64,000 nt of DNA from Paracoccus seriniphilus (GTDB lineage Bacteria > Pseudomonadota > Alphaproteobacteria > Rhodobacterales > Rhodobacteraceae). Positions 36,354-44,352 of the stretch are shown here, piece by piece. The number at the start of each line of letters is the position of its first letter. The first letter of the stretch is position 1. The DNA lies in assembly GCF_028553745.1 (NCBI RefSeq), contig NZ_CP067132.1, positions 310,001 to 374,000 of the forward strand. Direction: 5' to 3'. The notes under the pieces are model-generated. The model worked only from the letters and a program-made list of their open reading frames with translations. It was not told where the DNA came from and did no database searches. The translations under genes were made by a program, and so were the position numbers.

Positions 36354-37924
36354 GAGGCACCTTTCCCCGCGCGTTCCAGTGCGGTGGTGATCTTGTTGGA
36401 TGTGGGGGACTTCCAGCGCGCTGCAACATATTGGTCGGGGCGAACAAGACAGGCATTGCCTGGCTGCAGCCCCATCCTGTCGGCGGCAGTTCCGTCGATC
36501 TCGACCACGTGCAGACCCGTGGGCAGGGTGCCCCGCCAGCCATGGCTCAGAAGAGCGAAATCATCGCCCAGCTTTTCCAGCAACCAGCCATCCTTCAGCC
36601 TTGCATCCAGAACCGGTGCACCGGGGGGAACACCGCCGTCCCAGATATCTTCATCGGGGGTGGACAGCGGGCTGTCGTCGTAGCTGACGGGGGTGGAGAG
36701 CCGCCCCGAATTCACGAGAGGCCTTGCAAAGTCGTGATGACGGGCCAGTTCCAGAACGGCATCACGCAGCGCCAGACTGGCTGCGGATTTCGGCGTCAGG
36801 AAATCGGTCGAGCGGGTCGAGTTCAGGATGTTCTCATCCGCCGTTGCGATGGCCTCGTCATTGTAGGTTTCGATCAATGCTTCGCTGGCCAGACCCTGCA
36901 GGACGCGATCCAGTTTCCAGCCGAGATTGTCGATATCGGCAAAGCCACCATTGCAACCTCGCGCGCCGAAAGGCGACACCAGATGGGCGGAATCTCCGGC
37001 AAAGATCACCCGGTCATGGACAAAACGCGCCATGCGGCGGCATTGGAAGGTATAGACCGAGTACCACTCGCGTTCGAATTCGACATCCTCGCCCAACATG
37101 GCACGGATGAAGGGTTCGACATTCTCGGGGCGCGTCGCGGCCTCTCTATCGATATCCCAACCCAACTGGAAATCGAGCCGCCAGACATCGTCGGGTTGGC
37201 GGTGCATCAGGGCCGATTTTCCGGGGTTGAAGGGCGGATCGAACCAGAACCAGCGCTCGGACGGGAAGTCGTTGTTCTTCATCCGGATGTCGGCGATCAG
37301 GAAATTGTCCTCGAAGACGCGACCTTCGAAATCCAGCCCCATGCAGTCACGCACCGTGGATCGCGCGCCATCGCAGGCGACCAGCCATTCGCAATGCAGG
37401 CCATAGTCGCCACCGCCCGTTTCGACAGAGACATCCACCCCGTCACGACTGTTGTTCACCGCCGTGACCCGATGTCCCCAACGGATATCGACATTGGGCA
37501 GTTCCATCAGGCCATCCAGCAGGTATTCCTCGATGTAATATTGCTGGATGTTGATGAAACCTGGGCGCTTCTGACCTTTCACGGGCAGCATGTCGAACTG
37601 ATAGACAGGGTCGGTGCCATCGCCGCGAAAGACCTTGCCCAGGTTCCATGTCACGCCCTTGGCGACAGCGCGGTCTCCGACACCCAAGCGATCCAGAATA
37701 TCAAGCGAGCGTTTGGAAAAGCAGATCGCCTTGGAACAATGGGCGATGAAGTCAAGCCGGGTCAGGACGGTGACGGGATGCCCGCGACGCCCCAGATCCA
37801 GCGCCATGGCCAGCCCGACCGGGCCGGCGCCGACCACCACGACGCGGGCGTGGTCCTGCGAGGCGGCCGGAGCCGGGCTGGCTCCGATATCCTTGTAAAC
37901 GGGAATGCCGGAAACATTGGCCAT
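36350..37924 (-). CDS. FAD-dependent aromatic-ring monooxygenase (MhpA/phenol hydroxylase-like)
   Basis: A 524-residue class A flavoprotein hydroxylase. It shows the GxGxxG fold (VVVVGAGPVGLAMALDLGRRG), the DG motif (CEWLVACDGARSTVRD) and the GD motif (VIFAGDSAHLVSPFGARGCNGGFADIDNLGWKL). The C-terminal ~140 residues fit the thioredoxin-like domain of this group. It hydroxylates a phenolic ring using NAD(P)H and oxygen. The ATG at 37924 lies 5 bases behind the MBL-fold gene stop. Beside a homogentisate operon, a hydroxyphenylacetate-type substrate is a fair guess but not shown. Confidence 0.9.
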   Translation of the reverse strand: MANVSGIPVYKDIGASPAPAASQDHARVVVVGAGPVGLAMALDLGRRGHPVTVLTRLDFIAHCSKAICFSKRSLDILDRLGVGDRAVAKGVTWNLGKVFRGDGTDPVYQFDMLPVKGQKRPGFINIQQYYIEEYLLDGLMELPNVDIRWGHRVTAVNNSRDGVDVSVETGGGDYGLHCEWLVACDGARSTVRDCMGLDFEGRVFEDNFLIADIRMKNNDFPSERWFWFDPPFNPGKSALMHRQPDDVWRLDFQLGWDIDREAATRPENVEPFIRAMLGEDVEFEREWYSVYTFQCRRMARFVHDRVIFAGDSAHLVSPFGARGCNGGFADIDNLGWKLDRVLQGLASEALIETYNDEAIATADENILNSTRSTDFLTPKSAASLALRDAVLELARHHDFARPLVNSGRLSTPVSYDDSPLSTPDEDIWDGGVPPGAPVLDARLKDGWLLEKLGDDFALLSHGWRGTLPTGLHVVEIDGTAADRMGLQPGNACLVRPDQYVAARWKSPTSNKITTALERAGKGAS

Positions 37925-37928
37925 GGGA

Positions 37929-38888
37929 TCAGTCCTGCAGTTTGGCCCAGACCTCGCGGTCGCGCTCGGCGGTCCAGATGCGGGGATGTTCGATTCCATC
38001 GAATTCGTCCCACAGCCGCTGCACGTCGAAAGGCAGGCAATGTTCAAAGATCGGCCAGGCACCGAATTCCGGGGCCAGCGCGTCGCGGGTGGCCTCGAAG
38101 GCCTGCTTCAGCGTGCCATTGGCCTTGTGAACGCGCCCGACGTTTTCGATCATCCCGTTCAGGAACTTGCGCGTCTGTTCGACGGCGGCATTCGTTTCGG
38201 CCACCCCGCGCGAGACCGGTCCGCGCCCGCCAATCAGGTTTTCGGCGCGATACGCCTTCACATTGTCCAGCGTGCCGCTGGCCCAGTCGAAGTGATAGGC
38301 ATCGCCCGTGTAGAGCGCGGCCTTGGATTCGACCAGATCACCCGCATAGAGGGTGCGCGACTTGTCGTGCCATACGGTGATGTCGCCGCGCGTATGTCCG
38401 CGCCCCAGAAAGCGCAGTTCCAGCTTGCCGCGATCCCCGCCCAGTTCAATGTCATAGCGGTCCTTGAAGGTGATCGTCGGCCAGGTCAGGCCGGGGACTT
38501 CCTCGGCATTCTTTGCCAGTCGCGGCATCCGCCCGAATTCGCTTTTCCAGTCCTGTTCGCCGCGCTCTTCGACCAGATCACGGCTGGCTTGCGACATGAC
38601 AATGTCCTGCGCGTCAAAGGCGCTGGCCCCCAGTACGCGGACGGCGTGATAATGGGTCAGAACCAGATAGCGGACCGGCTTGTCGGTCTGCTCGCGCAGG
38701 ATCTTCAGCCATTCGCGCGAGGCCGTAGGCGTGGCCCGCGATTCGATGGCGACGACGAAATCCTCACCCTCGACGGCGCCGACATTTGGGTCGCCCTCGG
38801 CGGTCAGCGCATAGATGCCATCGCCAAGTATCTCGAGTGTATCGGTTTTTTCAGCCGTATCGGCCGAAGATGCGAAGGGTTTGCTCAT
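37929..38888 (-). CDS. Metallo-beta-lactamase-fold hydrolase with altered HxHxDH motif
   Basis: A 319-residue MBL-fold protein. The metal motif reads THYHAVR instead of T-H-x-H-x-D-H, so the Asp and third His of the second metal site are missing. The later ligands appear kept: His in GRGHTRGD, Asp in LYAGDLVE and His in FEHCLPF. It may bind one metal ion only. No signal peptide. The ATG at 38888 follows CAGGAGAAAG. It leads the operon with the monooxygenase and DUF2783 genes, so a hydrolytic step on the ring product or a protective role is likely (inference). Confidence 0.85.
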   Translation of the reverse strand: MSKPFASSADTAEKTDTLEILGDGIYALTAEGDPNVGAVEGEDFVVAIESRATPTASREWLKILREQTDKPVRYLVLTHYHAVRVLGASAFDAQDIVMSQASRDLVEERGEQDWKSEFGRMPRLAKNAEEVPGLTWPTITFKDRYDIELGGDRGKLELRFLGRGHTRGDITVWHDKSRTLYAGDLVESKAALYTGDAYHFDWASGTLDNVKAYRAENLIGGRGPVSRGVAETNAAVEQTRKFLNGMIENVGRVHKANGTLKQAFEATRDALAPEFGAWPIFEHCLPFDVQRLWDEFDGIEHPRIWTAERDREVWAKLQD

Positions 38889-38928
38889 CTGTCTTTCTCC
38901 TGTGCATTTCAGGTGGAATGCCGTTAAA

Positions 38929-38948
38929 ATCATTTCTAATGAAACGAT
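38929..38948. promoter_or_regulatory. Imperfect 20-bp palindrome in the MBL/LuxR divergent promoter
   Basis: The pattern ATC-A-TTTC-N4-GAAA-C-GAT is symmetric except for the A/C pair and the centre. It is 41 bases from the MBL gene start, suiting an operator for the divergent operon. Confidence 0.5.
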
Positions 38949-38969
38949 TTCCGGCTGTCTGTCGATAGA

Positions 38970-38981
38970 CCTGTGGACAGG
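38970..38981. promoter_or_regulatory. CCTGT-GG-ACAGG palindrome upstream of the LuxR gene
   Basis: A perfect 5-2-5 palindrome, extended loosely to GACCTGTGGACAGGAC, 35 bases before the LuxR-type start. CTGT...ACAG halves are common in LuxR-family sites, so it could be the regulator's own operator. Confidence 0.45.
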
Positions 38982-39015
38982 ACAGGAAATCCGCCGCTGT
39001 GGGAGGAGGCGCAGA

Positions 39016-39753
39016 ATGACATTTGCCGGATTGATCGACCCTGACCGTGCGGCGGCGCTGTTGGATATCCGCAATCCGCAGCTTTTCGCCGAACGCCTGT
39101 TGCAACTGGCCCATAGTGCCGCGGGCGTCGAAGAGCTGTTTGCCTATCGCGTTGGCGAGGGCGCGCCGGAAACGCTGGCCTCTTCCAGTGACCTGGGGGA
39201 TGCCGAGGAACGGATACGTGCCTATTCGCGGCGTTTTCACCGCAGCGATCCGGCGGTGGCGGCCCGCCTGCAGGCCTCGCCCGAGACGGGTTTCTCCTGT
39301 CGGGTGTCGGCCTCGGATATCGAGTTGGGGGCCTATCGACGGCTGTGCTTCGACCAGCCGCGTTTTGCCGAAAAGATCTGCTTTGGCTGGCGGGGCGACG
39401 ATCACAGCCTGATCGTGACGTTCTATCAACGCAAGGCAGGCCGCGATCCGGATATGGCGCAACTGGGAGCATTGGCCCAGATCGCCATCACCGGCCTGAC
39501 GCGTCTGGCGGCACCGGCAAGGAAAGAGGCCTCGCCCGTCGATGAAATCCAGGGGCGTCTGAGTGAGGCCTATCCGGTCCTGACTCTGCGGGAAACTCAG
39601 GTCTGCGCGCGGACACTGGCTGGACGTACCGCCCGGCAGATCGCACAGGAACTGGGGCTGGGACAGGGCACCGTGCTGACCTACCGTCAGCGGGCCTATC
39701 AGAAACTGGGCGTTTCAAAGGCGAATGATCTGTTGGCAACGGTGATGAATTGA
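39016..39753 (+). CDS. LuxR-family transcriptional regulator
   Basis: A 245-residue regulator. The C-terminal LuxR helix-turn-helix is at ~180-240 (YPVLTLRETQVCARTLAGRTARQIAQELGLGQGTVLTYRQRAYQKLGV). The N-terminal ~170 residues do not match an autoinducer or receiver domain that I recognise. There is no luxI gene in the window. The ATG at 39016 follows GGGAGGAGG. It is divergent from the MBL-monooxygenase-DUF2783 operon and probably controls it. Confidence 0.88.
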   Translation: MTFAGLIDPDRAAALLDIRNPQLFAERLLQLAHSAAGVEELFAYRVGEGAPETLASSSDLGDAEERIRAYSRRFHRSDPAVAARLQASPETGFSCRVSASDIELGAYRRLCFDQPRFAEKICFGWRGDDHSLIVTFYQRKAGRDPDMAQLGALAQIAITGLTRLAAPARKEASPVDEIQGRLSEAYPVLTLRETQVCARTLAGRTARQIAQELGLGQGTVLTYRQRAYQKLGVSKANDLLATVMN

Positions 39754-39765
39754 GTTCGCCAAACA

Positions 39766-39787
39766 GGCATTTGCCGACGCAAATGCC
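39766..39787. repeat. Perfect inverted repeat between the LuxR and first MarR genes
   Basis: Arms GGCATTTGC and GCAAATGCC (9 bp) around CGAC, 12 bases behind the LuxR stop and about 80 before the MarR start. The core TTGC-CGAC-GCAA (39771-39782) has the same form as the three sites upstream of hmgA, so it may be a MarR operator; it could also end the LuxR transcript. Confidence 0.5.
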
Positions 39788-39868
39788 GCCATCGGGTTGA
39801 ATTTCACCGCCCACCGGGCCATTCGTTGCAAAAGAAACAGAAAGGGCCGGTCGGACGGCGGTCAACAG

Positions 39869-40360
39869 ATGCGAATAGAAACTTTCTTTCCCTATCGCCT
39901 CGCGGTGGTGGCCGAAGCATTCTCGCGCCAGCTGGTTGCGGTTTACGGGCGCGAACATGGGTTGTCGCGGGAAGAATGGCGTCTGCTGTTCCTGCTGGAG
40001 GATGCCGGTGCGCTGGATTCATTGCAATTGTCGCAACGGACCTCGCTGGACAAGGTTCAGGTCAGCCGGGCGGCCACGCGGCTGGAATCCAAGGGCCTGA
40101 TCACGCGCGAGATCCTTGGTTCGGACCGGCGGTTGCGCAACTATGCCATTACCGAGAAGGGGCGGCTGGAGTTCCAGCGGGCCTTTGGCGGTGTCGAGTC
40201 GCGGGCCAACGAAATCCTGCAGGCCATGCCGGCACGCGACCGTGCGGCGCTGGAGCGCGGGATCGCGGCATTGGATCGCGCGATCGACAAGGTGACTGCC
40301 CCGGAAGAGGGGCGGGGCACCAGCTTTCCACGCCCCGGAAGCAGCGAAACGGATCGCTGA
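39869..40360 (+). CDS. MarR-family regulator (first copy)
   Basis: A 163-residue MarR protein. The winged helix lies at ~30-100 (LSREEWRLLFLLEDAGALDSLQLSQRTSLDKVQVSRAATRLESKGLI, then LGSDRRLRNYAITEKG as the wing). It resembles the second MarR protein downstream (both have FFPYRL/FLPYRL starts, DKVQVSRAATRL/DKPAVSRAATRL and GSDRRL), so the two are paralogues. The start is not certain: the ATG at 39869 fits the family start, with only a weak GGCGG site. It converges with the second copy 5 bases apart. Confidence 0.88.
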   Translation: MRIETFFPYRLAVVAEAFSRQLVAVYGREHGLSREEWRLLFLLEDAGALDSLQLSQRTSLDKVQVSRAATRLESKGLITREILGSDRRLRNYAITEKGRLEFQRAFGGVESRANEILQAMPARDRAALERGIAALDRAIDKVTAPEEGRGTSFPRPGSSETDR

Positions 40361-40365
40361 AACTG

Positions 40366-40791
40366 TCAGATCGTCGGCGGAGACAGCCGGTTCAGCGCAC
40401 GGTTGAAGGCCTCGGCATCCTCGCCCAGTTCGGCAAGCAACTCGGCCTGAAAGCGCGCCGCCGCCTCTCCCAGCCGAACCATCAGCGCGCGCCCTTCATC
40501 GGTCAACTCCAGAACGATCAATCGCCGGTCTGAGCCATGGCCGGATTTGCGCAGCAGCCCGGCCTCTTGCAGGCGGGTGGCCGCGCGGCTGACGGCGGGT
40601 TTGTCCAGATTGACGCGCTGGTTGATGTCGCGCACGCTGACAGCACCCGAATGGTTCAGATGAGACAGAACCCGCCATTCGGGAACCGACAGGCCAGCCT
40701 CGACCTCGTAGAAAGCGGCGAATCGACGGCTGACCTGTGCGGCGGCCACCGACAGCCGGTAGGGCAGGAACTGATCCAGTTGAAATGTCAT
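40366..40791 (-). CDS. MarR-family regulator divergent from hmgA (likely HmgR-type)
   Basis: A 141-residue MarR repressor. The winged helix is at ~30-100 (LSVPEWRVLSHLNHSGAVSVRDINQRVNLDKPAVSRAATRLQEAGLL, wing HGSDRRLIVLELTDEG). The ATG at 40791 follows GGAGGTGCC directly, and the longer frame has no domain. It is divergent from hmgA, and three TTGC-N4-GCAA palindromes fill the gap, so it is the likely regulator of homogentisate breakdown; an aromatic intermediate would be the signal (inference). Confidence 0.9.
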   Translation of the reverse strand: MTFQLDQFLPYRLSVAAAQVSRRFAAFYEVEAGLSVPEWRVLSHLNHSGAVSVRDINQRVNLDKPAVSRAATRLQEAGLLRKSGHGSDRRLIVLELTDEGRALMVRLGEAAARFQAELLAELGEDAEAFNRALNRLSPPTI

Positions 40792-40828
40792 GGCACCTCC
40801 GTGTTTTGTTGATTTCAGCGCAAATTCA

Positions 40829-40840
40829 TTGCGATTACAA
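40829..40840. promoter_or_regulatory. MarR operator-like site 1
   Basis: TTGCGATTACAA, a near-perfect TTGC-N4-GCAA (one base off). The surrounding 17-mer (40825-40841) is an inverted copy of the 17-mer at 40901-40917 with 16 of 17 bases identical. It lies 38 bases from the MarR start, suiting autoregulation. Confidence 0.65.
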
Positions 40841-40869
40841 CGATTTTCAGGAGCCCCTCTGAATAATGC

Positions 40870-40899
40870 TTGACGTCGTTGCATTCGCAACGGCATGAT
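40870..40899 (+). promoter_or_regulatory. Predicted hmgA promoter
   Basis: -35 TTGACG (40870-40875) and -10 CATGAT (40894-40899) with 18 bases between. Operator-like site 2 lies in the spacer and site 3 at the start region, the usual arrangement for repression. Confidence 0.5.
40879..40890. promoter_or_regulatory. MarR operator-like site 2
   Basis: TTGC-ATTC-GCAA, a perfect match to the palindrome form, extended to CGTTGC-N4-GCAACG. It sits between the predicted -35 and -10 of hmgA. Confidence 0.65.
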
Positions 40900-40901
40900 T
40901 G

Positions 40902-40913
40902 TTGCAATCGCAA
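40902..40913. promoter_or_regulatory. MarR operator-like site 3
   Basis: TTGC-AATC-GCAA, perfect, just behind the predicted hmgA -10. It shares 16 of 17 bases with the inverted site 1. Confidence 0.65.
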
Positions 40914-40943
40914 TGAAATGACATGCATTGGAAGGAGCCGGCC

Positions 40944-42311
40944 ATGACTTCTCAACCCGCGATCTCCGGTATGACCCGAGCCAGCGATACCGGCGGCACC
41001 TTGCCCGGTTACATGCCTGGTTTTGGCAATGATTTCGAAACCGAAGCCTTGCCCGGTGCGTTGCCTCAGGGTCAGAACAGCCCTCAGAAATGCAACTATG
41101 GTCTCTATGCCGAGCAATTGTCTGGCACGGCATTTACCGCGCCACGCGGTCAGAATGAACGGACTTGGTGTTATCGCATCCGGCCCTCGGTCCGCCATAC
41201 CGGGGCGTTCACGCGCCTTGATGTGCCCTATTGGAAGACCGCGCCCAATGTGCTGCCCGATGTCACCAGCCTTGGACAATACCGTTGGGATCCCGTGCCG
41301 CTGCCCGACGCCGGTGCCGATCTGACATGGATCACCGGCATGCGCACCATCACCACGGCGGGTGACGTGAACACGCAGGTGGGCATGGCCAGCCATATCT
41401 ATCTGGTCACGCGCTCCATGCAGGACGAGTATTTCTTCTCGGCCGACAGCGAATTGCTGGTTGTCCCTCAAGAGGGACGACTGCGTTTCTGCACCGAATT
41501 GGGAATCATTGATCTTGAGCCGAAGGAAATCGCGATTCTGCCCCGTGGGCTGGTCTATCGGGTCGAGGTTCTGGAAGGTCCGGCGCGCGGCTTTGTCTGC
41601 GAAAACTATGGTCAGAAATTCGACCTGCCCAGCCGCGGACCGATCGGCGCGAATTGTCTGGCCAATCCGCGCGACTTCAAATGCCCCGTCGCGGCCTTCG
41701 AAGATCGCGAGGCTCCCAGCCGCGTCGTGATCAAATGGTGCGGCCAGTTCCACGAGACCCACATCGACCATTCGCCGCTGGATGTGGTCGCATGGCATGG
41801 CAATTACTGCGCCTACAAATACGACCTGCGGACCTATTCTCCGGTGGGGGCGATCCTCTTCGACCATCCGGATCCGTCGATCTTTACCGTTCTGACCGCG
41901 CCTTCGGGGCAGGAAGGCACGGCCAATATCGACTTCGTCCTGTTCCGCGAACGCTGGATGGTGGCGGAACATTCCTTCCGTCCGCCCTGGTATCACAAGA
42001 ACATCATGTCCGAGCTGATGGGCAATATCTATGGCACCTATGACGCCAAGCCGCAGGGTTTCGCGCCCGGCGGGATGAGCCTGCACAACTGCATGTTGCC
42101 CCATGGTCCGGACCGGGATGCCTTCGAGGGTGCCTCGAACGCGGATCTGGGGCCGGAAAAGCTGGATAACACGATGAGCTTCATGTTCGAGACCAGGTTC
42201 CCCCAGCATCTGACCGAATTTGCCGCCAAAGAGGCCCCGATGCAGCAGGAATATATCGAGGTCTGGCAACAGCTTGAGAAGAAATTCGACGGCACGCCCG
42301 GTGAGAAATAG
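40944..42311 (+). CDS. hmgA: Homogentisate 1,2-dioxygenase
   Basis: A 455-residue iron dioxygenase that opens homogentisate to maleylacetoacetate. It shows the family start [28 protein letters not shown], the CENYG segment and the metal-binding region ([20 protein letters not shown], with His and Glu; [10 protein letters not shown] with a further His). Length is normal (~440-455). The ATG at 40944 follows GGAAGGAG, better than the one at 40923. First gene of hmgA-fahA-maiA-dctPQM. Confidence 0.97.
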   Translation: MTSQPAISGMTRASDTGGTLPGYMPGFGNDFETEALPGALPQGQNSPQKCNYGLYAEQLSGTAFTAPRGQNERTWCYRIRPSVRHTGAFTRLDVPYWKTAPNVLPDVTSLGQYRWDPVPLPDAGADLTWITGMRTITTAGDVNTQVGMASHIYLVTRSMQDEYFFSADSELLVVPQEGRLRFCTELGIIDLEPKEIAILPRGLVYRVEVLEGPARGFVCENYGQKFDLPSRGPIGANCLANPRDFKCPVAAFEDREAPSRVVIKWCGQFHETHIDHSPLDVVAWHGNYCAYKYDLRTYSPVGAILFDHPDPSIFTVLTAPSGQEGTANIDFVLFRERWMVAEHSFRPPWYHKNIMSELMGNIYGTYDAKPQGFAPGGMSLHNCMLPHGPDRDAFEGASNADLGPEKLDNTMSFMFETRFPQHLTEFAAKEAPMQQEYIEVWQQLEKKFDGTPGEK

Positions 42312-42430
42312 CCTCTCGGCATCAGGGTGCGGTCAAGATAATGGTTGCAATTGAAACGAAAATGCGAAAATTTGCAGGTGATGTCACCGGCCTTGCCCGG
42401 ACCTGATCGCATGAACACAGGAGATGTGGC

Positions 42431-43648
42431 GTGACGACGACCGATCCAAAATTGCGCAGCTGGGTAGAGACTGCGAATTCGCCGGATTGCGATTTTCCAA
42501 TACAGAACTTGCCTTTCGGCGTTTTTTCGGTGGCGGGCGACACGCCACGCTGCGGGGTCGCCATCGGCGACAGGATTGTCGATCTGGCGGCCTGCGAGGC
42601 GGGCGGTTTTCTGCAGGCGGGCGGCACCTTTTCGCGTCCGCATCTGAATGATTTCATCGCATTGGGCCGCGCGACATGGGATGATATCCGGCAACGTCTG
42701 ACGGCGTTGCTGGCCGAAGATGGCGAGCGGAACCTGCCGCTGGTCGCCATGGGTGATGCGACCATGCATCTGCCGGTGACCGTGACCGAGTTCACGGATT
42801 TCTATGCCTCGAAGAACCACGCCTTCAATGTCGGGGTTCTGTTCCGTGGCCCCGAAAACGCCCTGCCGGCGCAATGGACCCATATGCCTATCGGCTATAA
42901 CGGGCGGGCGTCCTCGGTCGTCGTCTCGGGGACCGATATTCACCGGCCGATGGGGCAGGTGAAGGGCGAAAGGGGGCCCGTGTGGTCACCATGCCGCCGT
43001 CTTGATCTGGAACTGGAACTGGGTGCCATCGTCGGCGCGAACAGCGCCATGGGCGATCGGGTCAGCGTGGCAGAGGCCGAGCAGATGATCTTTGGTTATG
43101 TCCTGCTGAACGACTGGTCGGCGCGTGATCTGCAGGCCTGGGAATATCAGCCTCTTGGGCCGTTTCAGGCCAAGGCCTTTGGCACCACGATCAGCCCCTG
43201 GATCGTGACCCAGGCCGCGCTGGAGCCATTCCGCTGCGAGGGCGCGGCGCGTGTCAATGAACTGCTGCCCTATCTGCAGGAAGAACGGCCGGGCTTTTAT
43301 GACATGCAGGTCGGCTGGTCCATGAATGGTCAGAAGATGGCGCAGACGAATTACAACGTGATGTATTATTCCAGCGCCCAGCAACTGGCCCATCACACCG
43401 AATCCGGCTGTCCGATGCGGGTCGGAGATCTGTTGGGCTCAGGCACGATCTCGGGGCCGGAATTGAATCAGACCGGTGCCTTGCTGGAGATGACCCAGGG
43501 CGGCAAGAACCCCGTCACGGTCAATGGTGTCCCGCGCAGCTTCATCGAGGACGGGGATGAGATCGCTCTGTTCGGCTATGCCGAAGGCGAGGGATATCGC
43601 ATCGGTTTCGGACCGTGCACGGGCAAGATCCTGCCCGCGAAGGCCTGA
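42431..43648 (+). CDS. fahA: Fumarylacetoacetase
   Basis: A 405-residue hydrolase that splits fumarylacetoacetate into fumarate and acetoacetate. It has the FAA start (SPDCDFPIQNLPFGVF), DFYASKNHAFNVGVLFRGPENALPAQW with the catalytic-site residues, and LELGAIVG...FGYVLLNDWSARDLQAWEYQPLGPFQAKAF. The GTG at 42431 follows ACAGGAGATG. It lies 119 bases behind hmgA; that gap has a TTGCAATTGAAA element at 42345 that looks like half of the MarR operator. Confidence 0.97.
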   Translation: MTTTDPKLRSWVETANSPDCDFPIQNLPFGVFSVAGDTPRCGVAIGDRIVDLAACEAGGFLQAGGTFSRPHLNDFIALGRATWDDIRQRLTALLAEDGERNLPLVAMGDATMHLPVTVTEFTDFYASKNHAFNVGVLFRGPENALPAQWTHMPIGYNGRASSVVVSGTDIHRPMGQVKGERGPVWSPCRRLDLELELGAIVGANSAMGDRVSVAEAEQMIFGYVLLNDWSARDLQAWEYQPLGPFQAKAFGTTISPWIVTQAALEPFRCEGAARVNELLPYLQEERPGFYDMQVGWSMNGQKMAQTNYNVMYYSSAQQLAHHTESGCPMRVGDLLGSGTISGPELNQTGALLEMTQGGKNPVTVNGVPRSFIEDGDEIALFGYAEGEGYRIGFGPCTGKILPAKA

Positions 43649-43650
43649 CC

Positions 43651-44352
43651 ATGGCAGAGCGGGCCGAACAGCTGGCGCAGGACCAGCAGATTGTCTTGTA
43701 TGACTACTGGCGCTCTTCCGCATCCTATCGGGTGCGGATTGCCTTGGGCCTGAAGGGGCTGAGCTTTCGCAGCATCTCTGTCGATCTGGTGGCAGGCAGC
43801 CATCACGACGGGGCGCATCTGGCGCGCAATCCGCAAGGGCTGGTTCCGGCGATTGAAATCGACGGGCTGATGCTGACGCAGTCGCTGGCGATTCTGGAAT
43901 ATCTGGAGGAAAGCCGCCCCGGGCATCCGCTCCTGCCGGCCGACCCCGCGCAGCGTGCCCATGTGCGGGCGCTGTCCTTGGCCATTGCCTGCGAGATTCA
44001 CCCACTGTCCAACCTTGGCGTGCTGAAAAAGGTTGAAGGATTGGCCGGAGCCCAGGCTCGCGCGACATGGAACCGCGACAATATCCGTCGCGGTCTGGAA
44101 GCGGTCGAGGCCATGTTGGAGAGGTCGGAATTTTCCGGGCGCTTCTGTCTGGGTGAGCGGCCCGGCATGGCCGATTGCACGCTGATTCCCCAGCTTTACA
44201 ATGCGACGCGCTGGGGGGTGAATTTCGACGATCTTGGCCGGATCTGCGCGGTGGCGCAGTCCTGTGACGACGTGCCGGCCTTTGTTGCGGCGCGACCGGA
44301 AAATTTTGATCCCTCGCGGGAGGCGAGGGAGCTACAGGGAGAGACGAAATGA
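43651..44352 (+). CDS. maiA: Maleylacetoacetate isomerase (zeta-class GST)
   Basis: A 233-residue glutathione-dependent isomerase. It carries the zeta-class motif YWRSSASYRVRIALGLKGL (SSCSWRVRIAL type, with Cys replaced by Ala) and NPQGLVPAIEIDGLMLTQSLAILEYLEE. It turns maleylacetoacetate into fumarylacetoacetate. The ATG at 43651 starts 2 bases behind the fahA stop. The order here is isomerase after hydrolase, and its stop overlaps dctP by ATGA. Confidence 0.95.
   Translation: MAERAEQLAQDQQIVLYDYWRSSASYRVRIALGLKGLSFRSISVDLVAGSHHDGAHLARNPQGLVPAIEIDGLMLTQSLAILEYLEESRPGHPLLPADPAQRAHVRALSLAIACEIHPLSNLGVLKKVEGLAGAQARATWNRDNIRRGLEAVEAMLERSEFSGRFCLGERPGMADCTLIPQLYNATRWGVNFDDLGRICAVAQSCDDVPAFVAARPENFDPSREARELQGETK

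Noticed and set aside
36431..38380. Plus-strand open frame of 649 codons opposite the flavin monooxygenase
   Set aside because: Antisense to a well-supported gene and without any family motif.
39016..39753. Quorum-sensing pair
   Set aside because: No luxI-type synthase gene is present and the N-terminal half does not look like an autoinducer-binding domain.
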